A stretch of 64,000 nucleotides of DNA from Ipomoea triloba (GCF_003576645.1 NC_044923.1:4239612-4303611), one strand, 5' to 3'. Counted from the stretch's first letter, positions 23,046-34,877 are shown. The notes: a model not told the origin generated them from the sequence alone. Translations and numbers: made by a program.

Positions 23046-24420
23046 CAGGCAATAATTGCCGAGGTAATGATACAGAAATATGACTGGTTCAGTAGTCGTC
23101 TACTACTACTACTCCCTTCTCCATGGAATTGACTGGGAATCCAATAGAACTTTAAAGCATGCCTTCTAGGCAACATATGTGCATGAATCCTATATATGTG
23201 CAGATGTGTCTTGTCTCATCAGCTGAAATGATGTGCAACTTGCTACAATTCACATGCACACCAGATTATTTTTTATTTGTTTTCAATTTTATTTATTTCC
23301 TCTATGTATTATTAATACAATTATTAATTGTTAATAATTTTTTAAATACTATATGATAGCGTAAATTAGACTGAGGTCTAAGGAATTGCTATGGTCTAGT
23401 GATCATAAAGGAATAAGGTGTACAGAAAAAGTACATCGATTGATCGGTCGTGAGGCTCTGAACGATCGGGTAATGTTTAGAGTAAGATGAGTATAGTGAG
23501 AATAAGTACAATAATATGATCCTCTGAGCCGATAATTAAGATCGAGTGAGTTATTTATACTACACATGGAGCTGTCATACACTAAGTTGGTCCACTATCG
23601 TGCTTCTAGTCTTTCTTCTCCTGATTGGCTCATCATAAGGTCTGTCAACCGGTCTAATTGCGTTTGGCTTTGAGTCGCGTTAATTCCTCTCTGTTGCACG
23701 TAAACTTCTCATCCCATATAGCTAGACCTAAAAGCGTAGGTGGGATTGCTAGATTGATCAAGTAGGTATAGCCAACCGGTGCCAATAGGATATGATATAA
23801 CAAAAAAAAATAAAAATTATAATACTGGTATTAGCATAACCGATGTTGACAGTATCAAGTGCAACAAAAAATAATATATTTAATTACAGTTGATACTTTT
23901 GGTATTGACACTAATTCGCAACATAATATTTCTCCATTTATATATCAGTAAGGGAAAGTAACATACCTGATTCGCGAGTTACACCTTAAGTATAAATGAC
24001 AAGGATAAATATGAAATTTTGATTCTCTTCTTTGATCTCCTTATGAGAAACATTATATTCCAATAATGGATTTATTGACAAGTTTTGAGCTCTTCTTTGA
24101 TCTCCTTATATGAAAAATATTATTTGTGTTCCAATGGATGTATTGACAACTTTTGAGCTCATATATATGAATGTTACCTTTGTTTACAACTAGGTTAGAA
24201 GTTGAAATTTGTCAAATAAAATGATGAGTATTTTACTATTGTCATTTAAATCTTTTATTGATTTTTTTTTTCTAAAACCAAAAGAATATTAAAGGAAAAT
24301 ATTAAAACGGCCACTCCTAGAATAATTGAAGGATAACAAATATACAGGATAATAATGAGAGGCTGGTCCTCGGAGTACAACTCAATTGGTCAATCAATTC
24401 AAAATAAGTCCACAATCTTT
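23046..24420. other. Spacer, possible old LTR fragment
   Basis: 23370-23790 is less AT-rich than its surroundings and has CG-containing sequence ('cgatcgggtaatg', 'caaccggtgcc') typical of decayed LTR elements, but no paired LTR was found. 24000-24165 contains a duplicated segment around 'tcttctttgatctccttat'. Confidence 0.35.
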
Positions 24421-24424
24421 ACTA

Positions 24425-24662
24425 ATTGGCATATGACAAATTATACTATGGAACATGAATAAATATTAATTTTTAATATACTGAAGGTATATTATTTATA
24501 TATTGAAAGTTCATTATTTGATAGTAATATACCAAACAATGTAACTTCAGTACTCAAATAATGTACCTTAAAAAATGAACCTTTAAAATATTAAAAATAT
24601 ACTTTAGGTCTGTGGTCTACATTAGAAGGTGAACCATGGTCCATAGTATAATGATTGTTGTT
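24425..24662. mobile_element. MITE of the GGACCATGGTCCAC family
   Basis: The ends 'caaattatactatggaacat' and 'gtgaaccatggtccatagta' are roughly inverted. The interior repeats 'tatattatttatatattgaa'. About 240 bp, similar to 42119-42241. Confidence 0.6.
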
Positions 24663-24924
24663 AGGGTGTAGGGTTCAAAATCTTACTAAAGATAAAAAAA
24701 GAGATATATGAATTTGACCTTATTATGAACACTAGTGTACAAGAATTTAAAGACTTGTCGATAAATGAAGATGTATCCACTAATTTACCTTATTTCACTA
24801 ATTCATAAGATAAAAATAGTGATAGACGGTCAAGTTTAGGGTTTGAACCTAATAAAATGCTGATTTATATTTGAGTTGTAACGGAATCATTTTCGACGCT
24901 CATAGGAATTACATATTGGTCTTG

Positions 24925-25237
24925 TTTGGTAAATAATTTGCATATCAGTTAATTTTGACTTATTTAATCATTATTAATTGTTTAACTTGGTTAAAAAATT
25001 AATATAAGTGTTTAGTTAATAAGTTTTTTGTAACTCCAAAATGCTAAATTTCAAAAGGCTATTCAAAGCAGCATTTTCCATTAGCCTTTTGAGAAAAGAA
25101 ATTATACCAAACAACTATCAATTAACATTTAATTTACTAAATACTTTTCTACCATCAATTAATATTTCAATTAATTATACCTTTTAACTCAATCAGGTAC
25201 CAAAATTAGCTAACAGTCATTTACGAAACAGGGCAAT
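24925..25237. mobile_element. MITE with TGTTTGGTAAAT ends (copy 1)
   Basis: The left end 'tgtttggtaaataatttgca' and right end 'catttacgaaacagggc' are imperfect inverted repeats. The inside shares 'caattttgacttatttgatc' type and 'aaaaatcaatacaagtgttt' type blocks with 33935-34195 and 57768-57972. Confidence 0.6.
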
Positions 25238-25239
25238 TG

Positions 25240-26635
25240 TAGAAATGAAATTGTATACAATATTCAAATAAATATTCTCGATAAGACTATCTTTTCATTC
25301 TAGAGTTTTCCTTTTGCACCATAATAGGTAGCTAAGCTAGTGCTGACCAACTATGAGTCAGAAAGGTTGAAAAGAAATTAAATTGCCCAATATCTAAATT
25401 AGATCTCTCTCTCACACACGGACGAAAATGCTATTTTTTACTCTTAAAATTGTCTTAATATTTTTTCTTATTATGTGTCTTATATTTATTTAGTAAAATG
25501 AATTGATTAATTTCACAAAAAAAAAAATTTTAAATCAAAACCAAAATAATTGCATTAATTCAACAAAGCACGAGCAAAAGCTAAAAGTTCACCCTTCTAT
25601 GAACAAGAACTAACACAAGAATCAACTACTTTAGCAAGAACATGAGCAAGTTGGTTTGTTGACCGACTAATTCACAAATTTTTAATTAGATATTGAATTA
25701 TCCAATTAAATGGTACCCATACACATGAAAGAATTGGAAGAAAAATTTTAGAAGGGGTGTCCAACATTATATATATTTTGTATTCTTTTTCATTGTCGTC
25801 TTTCTTCTTGATTTTTTGGTTCCATTTTTTCACAACAGTTCCATATATGCATTAAAATATATTGTAAACTTTTTCTTATGAATAAATATTTTTATTTTTC
25901 AAAATAATTTTAGTATTGGACTTGAATCATCACGAAACAAAAAAAAAATTAAAAAAACATTGTCCATCGTTGTCAATCATATTCAAACGTAGACAAGGTC
26001 GAAAATATGGAATACATTAAGATGCTAAACCAGAAAAAGCAGCAGGAATTATTAAGAATAAGAAGAAGAAAAAAAAAAAGTGTGTTGTGGATAAGATAAT
26101 GCCAAACTCCATCTGAAATATGCATGACTCGTCAAGTGAGTAATTGAATGATTGTGAGAAGTGAGAACCATCCACCATCTCCACTCATTTTGCAATATAC
26201 AATTAAAGCCTAGCTTGTGATGCCTAATAATTTCCCTTTCTCAATTATTATTACTATTTTATTTTGATTTGGTATTTCAAAGTTTATGTCAAAGGTGGAC
26301 CTCTAGGGTTCACTCAAAAAATTTGCATATCTAAACATGTATGATTATGACGGGTCGTCATCCGATTTACATAAAAATTAGGTTTTTTTTGTGTATGTAT
26401 TGGATAAAGTATGTATAGTCTTGTCTTAAGATATCTCTAGTAACTTTAGTCAAGTGATTGTGAAAATCGGATGATACAAACTTCACCTTATTAATAGTTA
26501 AAAAAGAATCACTTTCGAGAATAACGTGTATATCTAGACACATTCTTTATAGACAACCTAGTATAACATGTTTTTGGATGTCAAGAGATCAGAGGCAAAT
26601 ACTCTTTTATGAGTTCTTGAACCTGAAGAATTGAT
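25240..26635. other. Spacer without gene
   Basis: AT-rich with many short homopolymers. 26340-26530 may be an eroded SINE-2 copy on the minus strand. No coding region was recognised. Confidence 0.35.
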
Positions 26636-26638
26636 TAA

Positions 26639-27169
26639 GGGTGTGTTTGGAAAGTAGGAAAATGACTTTTGAAAAATATTTTTTGAATAATGAGTCATTT
26701 TCCAAAAAAAATTGTCATTTTCAATGTTTGGTTGCATTCCAAAAAACTGTCTTGGTGTGTTTGGTCATTTTATGGAAAATGAGCATAATTATTTTTAATT
26801 TTAAATATTTAAAATATACAATAGTGGTGGTATTGTTTGTGGTGGTGGGTGGGTTAAGTTGGTAGTGATGGTGGGGATGCAGGTGGTGGCGTTGGAGGTG
26901 GGTGGTGGATGGCGGTGGCAGCGTGGGTGGTGGGAGTGAGAGTTGGGTGGTCAGTGGTGGTGGGTGGGGGTGATGGAAGCAACGACAGCGGAGTGATTGG
27001 TTGCTCCACTACTACAAAAGGAAAATGACTTTCCATAAAAAAGGGAAAGTCATTTTACTGAAAATGTTAGCTATTTTTTATTGACCAATCAATTGTTTTT
27101 CATTAATTTTAAATTTTTCATGTTGCCAAACACTGAAAATTCAGAATTTCCGAATTTTCAAACACACCC
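26639..27169. mobile_element. Tourist-like MITE with G-rich core
   Basis: The ends 'gggtgtgtttggaaa' (26639 on) and 'tttcaaacacaccc' (to 27169) are inverted repeats with one indel. The flanks are 'taa' on both sides (26636-26638 and 27170-27172), as for PIF/Harbinger MITEs. The subterminal zones repeat 'gaaaatgacttt'. The core at 26823-26975 is a GGT/GGTGGG-rich stretch. Confidence 0.75.
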
Positions 27170-27402
27170 TAAGTTGAAAATGATTCATATAATCTAATCT
27201 AAATTACATGATTTTTCTTTATTTTATTTTTTTGTATAACACTGAATATTTTTACCAATAAATTATAAGTTTCCATTTCGTAAGGAAGTAGGATACGTAA
27301 CTCTTTTTTTTCTTTTTTCAATTTTTTTTTTAAGAACAACAGGATACGTAACTCAATTATGATCACGGAGTTTGAAAAACTTGTTTCTGGGCCAACCGGC
27401 TA

Positions 27403-27733
27403 AGAGCCTCCTTATCAATAGAGTTATTTCGCGGTTTTAGGAATTTTTGTAAGTGTGATTAGGAAAGAGAAAACGGAAACGGGAAGAAAAAAATTAAACA
27501 AATCATATTAAAAAAAAAACAAAAAAAAAACATTGAGCTGTCAGCCGCGCATCAGGCGCGGCTGACGCGCCAGAGGTGTGCTTCTTGTTGGAATTTGTGA
27601 CTGACATTTACTGTGCTAATATCCCTCATTTGCAGAACAAACTTTTTTTTTTCTCACTTGGGTTCTCTCCCTTCCAAGTCAGCAGTTCCTATACCAATAA
27701 CTCCTCATTATCTTCTGATGGTGTTGCTCTAAG
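27403..27733. mobile_element. Candidate MITE with an 11-bp-stem hairpin
   Basis: The left 'taagagcctccttatcaat' and right 'ataccaataactcctcatta' to 'gttgctcta' are partly inverted. The inside holds a perfect hairpin at 27540-27566 (stem 'gtcagccgcgc', loop 'atcag'). Related to 7386-7735. Confidence 0.45.
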
Positions 27734-27771
27734 TTCCGCTCAAGTATTATCTCACAATTATATATTAAATA

Positions 27772-28251
27772 GGAAAAAAGTCAAATAAGCCCCTAAATTT
27801 TATCTAAAAGGTCAATTAGGTCCTTAAACTTTTAAAAATTACAATTACATCATTTAACATGTTATATCGGGACAAGAAAGTCTAATAGTTGGTAATTGAC
27901 CTGCTATTACAGGTCATTTCTATTGCGGCATCATCTCAGGTGAAAGTCAAATGACTGGTCGCAGCCGAACCGTCACCGATCGCATTCTGTGGTCGCCTTC
28001 CATGGAGAAGGCAACCAACTGGCGTGGTCGCCTTCTCTTGTAGAAACCGTCGCGGGTCGCTGGACTTTCGCCTGAGATGATACTGGAATAGAAATGACAT
28101 GTACTCCGTAATATATAGTAGGTCAATTACCGGCCGTTGGACTTTATTGCCTCGATATAGCATGTTAAAGAGTGTAATTGCACTTTTTAAAAGTTTAGTG
28201 ACCTAATTTACTTTTCAGGTAAAGTTTAGGAGCTTATTTAACCTTTTTCCT
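27772..28251. mobile_element. Foldback MULE-type MITE
   Basis: The whole 480 bp is a long imperfect inverted repeat. 'ggaaaaaagtcaaataagc' at the left pairs with 'gcttatttaacctttttcc' at the right, and pairing continues inward through 'atcatctcaggtgaaagtc' against 'gactttcgcctgagatgat'. A perfect 9-bp duplication 'tattaaata' (27763-27771 and 28252-28260) fits Mutator-like transposition. A GC-rich centre separates the arms. One arm of a relative lies at 58815-59100. Confidence 0.85.
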
Positions 28252-28259
28252 TATTAAAT

Positions 28260-30070
28260 ATTATGCCATGAAAGGAGTGATTGAGTTGATAGAATATAGA
28301 TGGAGGGCTCAGGTGAGAATAAGCTCCCACATAAAAAGTGAGGGTTGTTCAAATTCATTTATTTGAGTAGATCAACTAGGGTTGTTGAAAAATAATGAAA
28401 AAATGAGGGGGGTTAGTTATATAAATACTAAAAATTTCAAAGCTTGCAATAATTATAAAATTGATTACGTATATTTTCTTTTATTAAAACCTCAACTATT
28501 AGTGAACCTTAATGAGCGGTTCAGATTAGTTCACACTTTTATACAAAAAGGGTTGTTCTCATTTAAACCTTCTCAGGGAGGGTTCATGTGAGAAAACTTT
28601 CCCTTGTAAAAAGTGTGGACATATCCTCATTCTTCACTTTTTCTCTTGAAAAATCAAAAGTTAGGATCTTATTATCACTACTAAAATTTCAAGTTTGAAA
28701 TAATTATAAAATAAATTCAGCTCTTAAAAGTTTTCAATAATTATAAAATTGATCTCATATTTTTTTAAAAGTCATCAACTATATATTAATGAATTCTGAT
28801 AGACGATCGAGATCAATACACACTTTTTACATGAGTATCATGTACCTATTTCATCATGAGCCAATGTATGTGTGAGACCTCATGCTACATATATAGATCA
28901 CTTTCACGCGAGAAAATAATCCACTAGGTGGTTTGATTCTATGCAATATGAAATACCTGGCCTTATCTACAAACACACAAAAATTAAAAAAAAAAAATTG
29001 TCTTTGGAATTTATGCTTAATTTATGGCATACTCATCCGTGGGGGCACACTCATAATGGTCCAAACCCTAACTTGTCTTTAGTCTCTCCTACCCACAAAA
29101 TTATATTGCAACTTTCTGAAACTTTCCCAAACTTGTTTGAAAACATTTTTGTCATAGTTAGTAATAAAGCCAAGGTTTTTTGAGGATTAATGTACATATT
29201 AGTATTATAGATGATTTTACAGAGAAACTATAGATCAAAATTTCCAACTCAAAAGCAGTAATTAAAGGACTTATTATGTATAATAACGACGAGAAATGGA
29301 CAACTCCCCTCTTTTAGATCGTAAAAAACTCATTCAAGCATATGCTTTGTGAAGGAAATTGACACTGCATATAACCAATACGAACATCTCAGTTAATTCT
29401 TGAATAATAGATTATGGACAATAATACCTGACCGAGTCCTATTATTAACTCATTGTGAAAATTTCATCTAATATAATAAAATTTATGTGAATACTGGACA
29501 TTGATCTGATCTTTCCAAGTAATAGGTACAATAGGTGAATTTACGGTAAGTTATCTCTCCACTATTTTGTTACATCGAGTCAATGAGATCCTAGGACCAT
29601 AAAATTTTACTTTTATTGGCAAAAAATTGGACACGTAGATCCCCTTAATAAGGGGACAAAGTAATAAATGTTTGTCCAATAAATGTAAATGCTAAGAATC
29701 CTCCAAAAAGCTTACAACACTTGTCAAGGACAGATGCATATGCTATTGATGTTGAATTACAATGACTAAACCTTCTAAACACTATAAAATAATTTTTATA
29801 TTTTCTTTCTCTATTGTACAAAATTATTATTATTTTTTAAATGTATAACGTGTAAAAAGAGACCCGTCGCTTAATTATGGGGACGCCGGGTCAAAGAATG
29901 GACCAGCCAGTATATTCTTTCTGGGGCACTGAAGGCTACGTCCAATATTAAAAATTAAAAATTAAAAAAAAACACTTGAATCAGATTCTTCTTTAATTTG
30001 GATAATTTGTAGTGTTACACAAATACTTTGATACATCTAATTTTTTTTTTTAATTTATAAAAAAATATGT
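28260..30070. other. Spacer without gene
   Basis: AT-rich, with a diverged repeat around 'tttcaa.gcttgcaataattataaaat' at 28435 and 28690. No gene or complete transposon was recognised. Confidence 0.35.
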
Positions 30071-30074
30071 TGTC

Positions 30075-30260
30075 GCTATTTGAAAGCGAGTTTTAAGTGA
30101 ATCGGTGAAGTCCTCTTGTAACCCTAGCCATAAAAAAATTAAATAAAGATAAAGTAATATAAGTTATCCTTAGTTGATCGACTCAATCTATAAAGGTCAA
30201 TTAATAATTCTCATGAAGAATGAAACTTATAAACTTGTAGTTACTAAACTAATTATCTAA
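30075..30260 (-). repeat. SINE-2 family copy (minus)
   Basis: Contains 'gcgagttttaagtgaatcgg', 'cttgtaaccctagcc' and 'ttaataattctcatgaagaa', colinear with the reverse complement of 61120-61310. Confidence 0.5.
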
Positions 30261-30439
30261 CTAATTTAACTTAACTACTTGTCCCCATTTCTTGATAAGT
30301 GATAATATCATAGATAGCATGAAAAAGATTATAAAAAACACATGATACAAAATCTAAGATAAATGTAAAAATATAAGAAATATAAATACATACTACGTAT
30401 TTTTTATGAAGTTTTTTGTAAATTAAATTTATGAGAGGC

Positions 30440-31180
30440 GGCGCGTTATGCCAATGCACATTGTTATATCATACAGTGCACAATTTTATGTCATACAATG
30501 CACATTGTTGTGCCTTTTAGAACCTTTTTTTTTTTTAATTGTAGATGACGAACTTTTTTTTAAAAGATCAATTAACCTTGATCAATAATTTCTAATTTGA
30601 GTTGAATATTGTTTGTTTGTTTATTATTTACGGTCGTTTATGATTTGTGTTGAAGATCCTATTTTAAATTTAATTTTTTCAATAATTATTTCACATCTTT
30701 GTGCCTCTCGTGCACATTTCCCCTCCTTCCAGTGCACATTTTCCCTTCTTCCAGTGCACATTTTTCTTTCTTCCAGTACATATTATTGGAGATCGTAGGT
30801 GACAATTTTTTTTATCTACGATTCTCACTTTTCACCTGGAGCTTTTATCTCACCTGAACCCTTCATATATATATATATATATATAATGCTTTGTACTGTT
30901 AAATTAAAAATTTTCAAGGACTAAATTTTTTTTTTTGTTACATTTCTCGGCTGCCTTTTAAGATACAGTGTCACACTGTTACGTGCTTGTCCCATACAAA
31001 GTATTTTCGTTTCGCATATGACGTCAGCGCCCAACGTTCCACTAATGTCAGATACAAAATTTAAGATAGCAACCAAAGTTAGGTAGTTCTCCATTTTGCC
31101 CCAAAAAAAAAAAAACTTATGTTGCGGATGAATACCGTGTCAATTTATATTACAAATAATTAAAAGGAAAATAATATTTT
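30440..31180. other. Spacer with short tandem motifs
   Basis: 30445-30515 repeats 'tacaatgcacattgtt' type sequence. 30707-30781 repeats 'ccagtgcacattttcccttc' about four times. An (AT)n tract lies at 30867-30884. A TGACGTCA palindrome occurs at 31019-31026. Confidence 0.5.
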
Positions 31181-31369
31181 TCGTCTAATATGTCCACCCA
31201 TGAATTAGATGACTCTACCTGTCAAGATAATTGGACAAAGCACTCGACCCAGTGAATTCTTGGTCTAACTCGTCAATGCATTGAAGACAGTCAAATAGTA
31301 ACGGTAAAGAGCGGTGAGAGTAGGTGGAACAGATGCAAAAGTCTATGCACTTATTAAGGCACCTCCTCA

Positions 31370-32740
31370 TCAAATAGCAAAAGTTATGGAGGGTCATCAC
31401 ACTTATGGAGAAAAGCGCATCAATTACTAAGGAGCGATGACACTTATTGAAAGAAGTCGTTGTAGTTATTATGATGCTTTGTAACCGTTAGCTATTGTCT
31501 ATTATAAAACTTGAGCCCACGTAACATCGGGGGAACACGCTCTAAAAAAAACTTGTACTCAGACTCTTAAGCAATACAATCTTGTTTACTTACAAACATA
31601 CCCGGTAACATATCTACTGTTGTCATTGATGCTTTCATTGAGAGTCTGAGATCGACTCAAGCAAACTATCGCATACATCTATCTATCTTTCTCAGCAATA
31701 GTTGTGCCAGAAGGCGGAAAGGGCCCCGAGCACCAACTCCGCCTATGGACCTCCAAGCAAGTGTCCATGTCATTTAACAAACACTAGCGATGCTGGCCTA
31801 CTTGGTGACATGAGTGCAAAATCTAGTTCCTCCGCCAGTACCCCAATGCAAAGCTGAGATTATGTTACCGTGGCAAGAAGCGAGGAGGAACGGGTGCAAT
31901 GTACAGCGAATCTCACTCCCAATGAAGAGGAGTTGAGAGCCAAGGCAGTGTAATGAAGTTAGGAATGAAGGTGTTCAAAGTGGAAGGTCAGCTAGACGAC
32001 TTGCCGGATTCAAGTCTTCCTGAAGACGTTGGGCGAGAGGGCATCGGCCCTGGGGAGGATAGGGTCACAGCTTAGGGCCTAGGGGTTATCTACGAAAGGA
32101 CCGCACCAGGATAATGGAGGAGGGATAACGATCGACATGGTATAAAAGGATGGATGAGTCAGGTGGACTAGCTACGCGTCGATCTGCCGTGCAGAAGCGA
32201 ACCCCAAAGGTGTAGGAGGAGGTAGTAGAGCGGCTATAGAGGAAGATAGAAGAGCAAGAGAAAAAATGGAGGCGGAAGAGTAGTCGCCTGAACCCAAAGT
32301 GAGGATGGATGTACCATTTACTCCGAGTATAATGGACGAACCCCTTCCTAGGGATTTCAGACTCCCAATTATCAAAGCTTACATCGGGACCTCGGACCCA
32401 CGCACACGCGATACAAGGCAACTATGGTGCTGATTGCGGTAAGCGATGCAATCATGTGTCGAGCATTCCTGTCTACCTTAGATGGGACAAGCGCACTTAT
32501 GGGGAGGGGGGCACTAGCGCACTTATGAAGGAGAGTGCCTCATTACTAAGGAGCGATGACACTTATTATGAGAGAAGTCATTGTAGATATTAGGGGGCTT
32601 TGCCACTGTTAGCTATTGTCCATTATAAAACCCGAGCCCCCGTGACAGAGACACTCTCTAAAAAAAATTGTACTCAAACTCTAAAGCAATACAATCTCGT
32701 TTACCTACAAACATGCCCGTTAACATACTTACCGTCACCA
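31370..32740 (+). mobile_element. Short Ty3/gypsy-like LTR retroelement remnant
   Basis: Two related segments, about 31370-31622 and about 32490-32740, share 'aaggagcgatgacacttatt', 'cgttagctattgtc', 'ctctaaaaaaaa' and 'aagcaatacaatct'. They look like 5' and 3' LTR ends. The internal part begins with 'gatgctttcattgagagtct', a sequence style common just inside plant gypsy LTRs. A decayed gag frame precedes the right LTR: LPIIKAYIGTSDPRT, then after a frame break SDAIMCRAFLSTLDGT. No pol is present, so this is a non-autonomous or deleted copy. Confidence 0.7.
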
Positions 32741-32744
32741 ATTA

Positions 32745-33002
32745 GAAAATGTCATGTAGGGAGTGAAAGATTAGAGGGGGTGGGTTACTCTAGTAAAATA
32801 TAAGTCGTCAACATACTTGCTGTGCCTAATGAGGGTGTGAAAAATACGCGTATACTAAGCGAGCAGATGGAGTCACTTCATACCGTTTGACTACATAGTG
32901 TTTGGCTAATAATATACTCCGTATTTGTTGAATGTTTAAAATAGTTATAATTATATTTTTCATAATTTCGTTATAAAAAAAAAAAAAAAAAAGTACAACT
33001 TC
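32745..33002. other. D14 upstream region
   Basis: Residual LTR-like sequence ('gtcaacatacttgctgtgcc') lies at 32807-32826. It is followed by AT-rich sequence and an A-run at about 32976-32992. Confidence 0.4.
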
Positions 33003-33004
33003 CG

Positions 33005-33013
33005 TATATATAA
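33005..33013 (+). promoter_or_regulatory. Candidate TATA box of the D14 gene
   Basis: 'tatatataa' lies about 117 bp upstream of the ATG at 33130, a usual distance for a TATA box followed by a short leader. Confidence 0.5.
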
Positions 33014-33129
33014 GTGCAAGCTACTTCTTCCTTTTCACACGCAATTGCCTTTTGTTTCCACAGGTTTATCTAGACAGTGCTAACTGCCAACATTTTCTTC
33101 CCCACCGGAAAATCAAGAAAACCCAATCC

Positions 33130-34877
33130 ATGGGTCAATCTTTGCTGGAGGCGCTAAACGTGCGAGTCGTCGGCTCCGGCGAGAAAACCCTAGTTCTAGC
33201 CCACGGCTCCGGCACCGACCAGTCGGCGTGGCGGGGCATTCTCCCCTATTTCCTCCGCGACTACCGCGTGGTCCTCTTCGACCTCGTCTGCGCCGGCAGC
33301 GTCAACCCCGACTACTTCGACTTCCGGCGCTACACCACTCTCGACGCCTACGCCGACGACCTCCTCAACATCCTCGCCGCCCTCGGAATCGACCGCTGCT
33401 ACTACGTCGGCCACTCCGTCTCCGCCATGATCGGAATCCTCGCCGCCATTCGCCGCCCCGATCTCTTCTCCAAGCTCATCCTCATCGGCGCTTCCCCTAG
33501 GTAACCCTTTTTTTTTCCGGTAACGGAAAAACGGAAAATCAAGAAGTGAACAATTATTAGAGAGTTCAATTATGCCTACCAAAAAAGCCGAATCTTTTGC
33601 CTTTTTTGGTTGTCAACTTATCTTATCCTTAACTAATCTTGTCTTACAACGTTGATTGATTGTTAATCTACCACGGTTTCGCCTCTCTCATCATGCCCAC
33701 CATTGACTTCACTTTATCTCAATCATCGTATCTTATCCTCATTTCTTATAAGAGCAATGCTAATTCCCCTCAATTTTTTCCCCTCTAATCAATCCCTCCC
33801 TCCTTATGTAACATCAATTAATTAATTACCAAAAACAACCCAAGTCATGCAGTATTACAAGTTCAATTCTCTACAGAAATTATCTATTGAGCCAGTCAAT
33901 TATAGATAAATTAGCTTAGTTTATTATCCTGTTTAGTAAAATTGTTAGTTTCAGTCAATTTTGACTTATTTGATCATTATTAACTGTTTGATTTGATTAA
34001 AAAATCAATACAAGTGTTTAATTAAACAGTCTTTTTACTTCTAAAATGTTAATTCAAAAAGCTACTCAAAACAACCTCAAACAGCTATTAACTAGCAGTT
34101 AATTTATCAAATGCCCCCTATCAAACACCCCCTACAATCAACTAATGCAATTAACGGGTTACAACCTCTAACTTAATCAGTTGACAGCTACCGACTAACA
34201 TTCATAGGCTTTTATCATTTGTCGGCTAGATACACCAAATTGAGTTTACCTAGTATATATATCTTTCTTTTTTTTAGAGTACTACTGACCCCATTACAAT
34301 GTAGTATCTGTTCATAACTACTTTCTTAACTTACTGAAACACAAAGAATTGGACTCAAATTCACCCTCTTTCATGTAGACTCAAACTCACTCTCTTTCAT
34401 GTGTGAATGTAAACCTAATACATATCTTTATTTTCCCTAAAATTTAGGTTCTTGAATGATGAGGAGTACCATGGGGGATTCGAGCAAGGGGAGATCGAGA
34501 AAGTGTTCTCGGCGATGCAAGCCAACTACGAGGCGTGGGTGCGTGGGTTCGCGCCGCTGGCGGTGGGGGCGGACGTGCCGGCGGCGGTGAGGGAGTTCAG
34601 CCGGACGCTGTTCAACATGCGGCCGGACATAACGCTGTTCGTGTCCCGGACGGTGTTCAACAGCGACCTGAGGGGCGTATTGGGGCTAGTGAAGGTGCCG
34701 TGCCACATCATCCAGACGGCCAAGGACGTGTCCGTCCCCGGATCGGTCGCCACGTACCTCAAGAACCACCTCGGCGGCCGGAACACCGTCCACGTGCTCC
34801 CCATTGAGGGCCACTTGCCGCACCTCAGCGCGCCGGCGATGCTGGCTCAGGAGCTCAGGCGGGCTCTGGGCCGGTGA
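33130..34877 (+). CDS. Strigolactone receptor/hydrolase D14 (DAD2)
   Basis: Exons 33130-33500 and 34448-34877 encode 266 aa. The single intron splits the SPR codon, as in other D14 genes. D14 is an alpha/beta hydrolase that binds and cleaves strigolactones, then recruits MAX2 F-box protein and D53/SMXL repressors to control branching. The start [15 protein letters not shown] matches petunia DAD2; the open frame extends upstream but has no earlier ATG. The triad is present: Ser96 (GHSVSA), Asp217 (AKDVS), His246 (EGHLPH). Landmark blocks [31 protein letters not shown] and [15 protein letters not shown] are intact. The oddity is HGSG at 25-28, where the family has HGFG: pocket Phe27 is Ser (tcc instead of ttc). 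Exons are strongly GC-rich against AT-rich surroundings. The intron holds a MITE and a SINE. Confidence 0.95.
33935..34195. mobile_element. TGTTTGGTAAAT-family MITE in the D14 intron
   Basis: 'cctgtttagtaaaattgtta' at the left and shared internal blocks ('tcagtcaattttgactta', 'aaaaaatcaatacaagtgtt') match 24925-25237 and 57768-57972. The right end is eroded. It lies wholly in the intron. Confidence 0.6.
34270..34436 (-). repeat. SINE-1 copy in the D14 intron (minus)
   Basis: 'cattacaatgtagtatctg' followed by 'ttcataactactttctta' is the reverse complement of the SINE-1 3' end. The rest is degenerate and includes a small duplication around 'aactcaccctctttcatg'. It ends about 10 bp before the splice acceptor. 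Confidence 0.65.

Noticed and set aside
23370..23790. Complete solo LTR
   Set aside because: Composition is LTR-like, but I could not find matching TG/CA ends with a target duplication.
27576..27788. 70-codon frame with a signal-peptide-like look
   Set aside because: It lies across a MITE end and a second element; no conservation is expected.
32086..32421. 111-codon minus-strand frame
   Set aside because: It lies antisense to the retroelement internal region; no conserved domain was seen.
33052..33129. Upstream extension of the D14 protein
   Set aside because: The frame is open but has no ATG before 33130, and homology to DAD2 begins exactly at the ATG.
33196..33582. Minus-strand 128-codon frame opposite D14 exon 1
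   Set aside because: A mirror of the GC-rich D14 codons; the composition is Val/Glu/Gly/Asp-biased and no family is matched.
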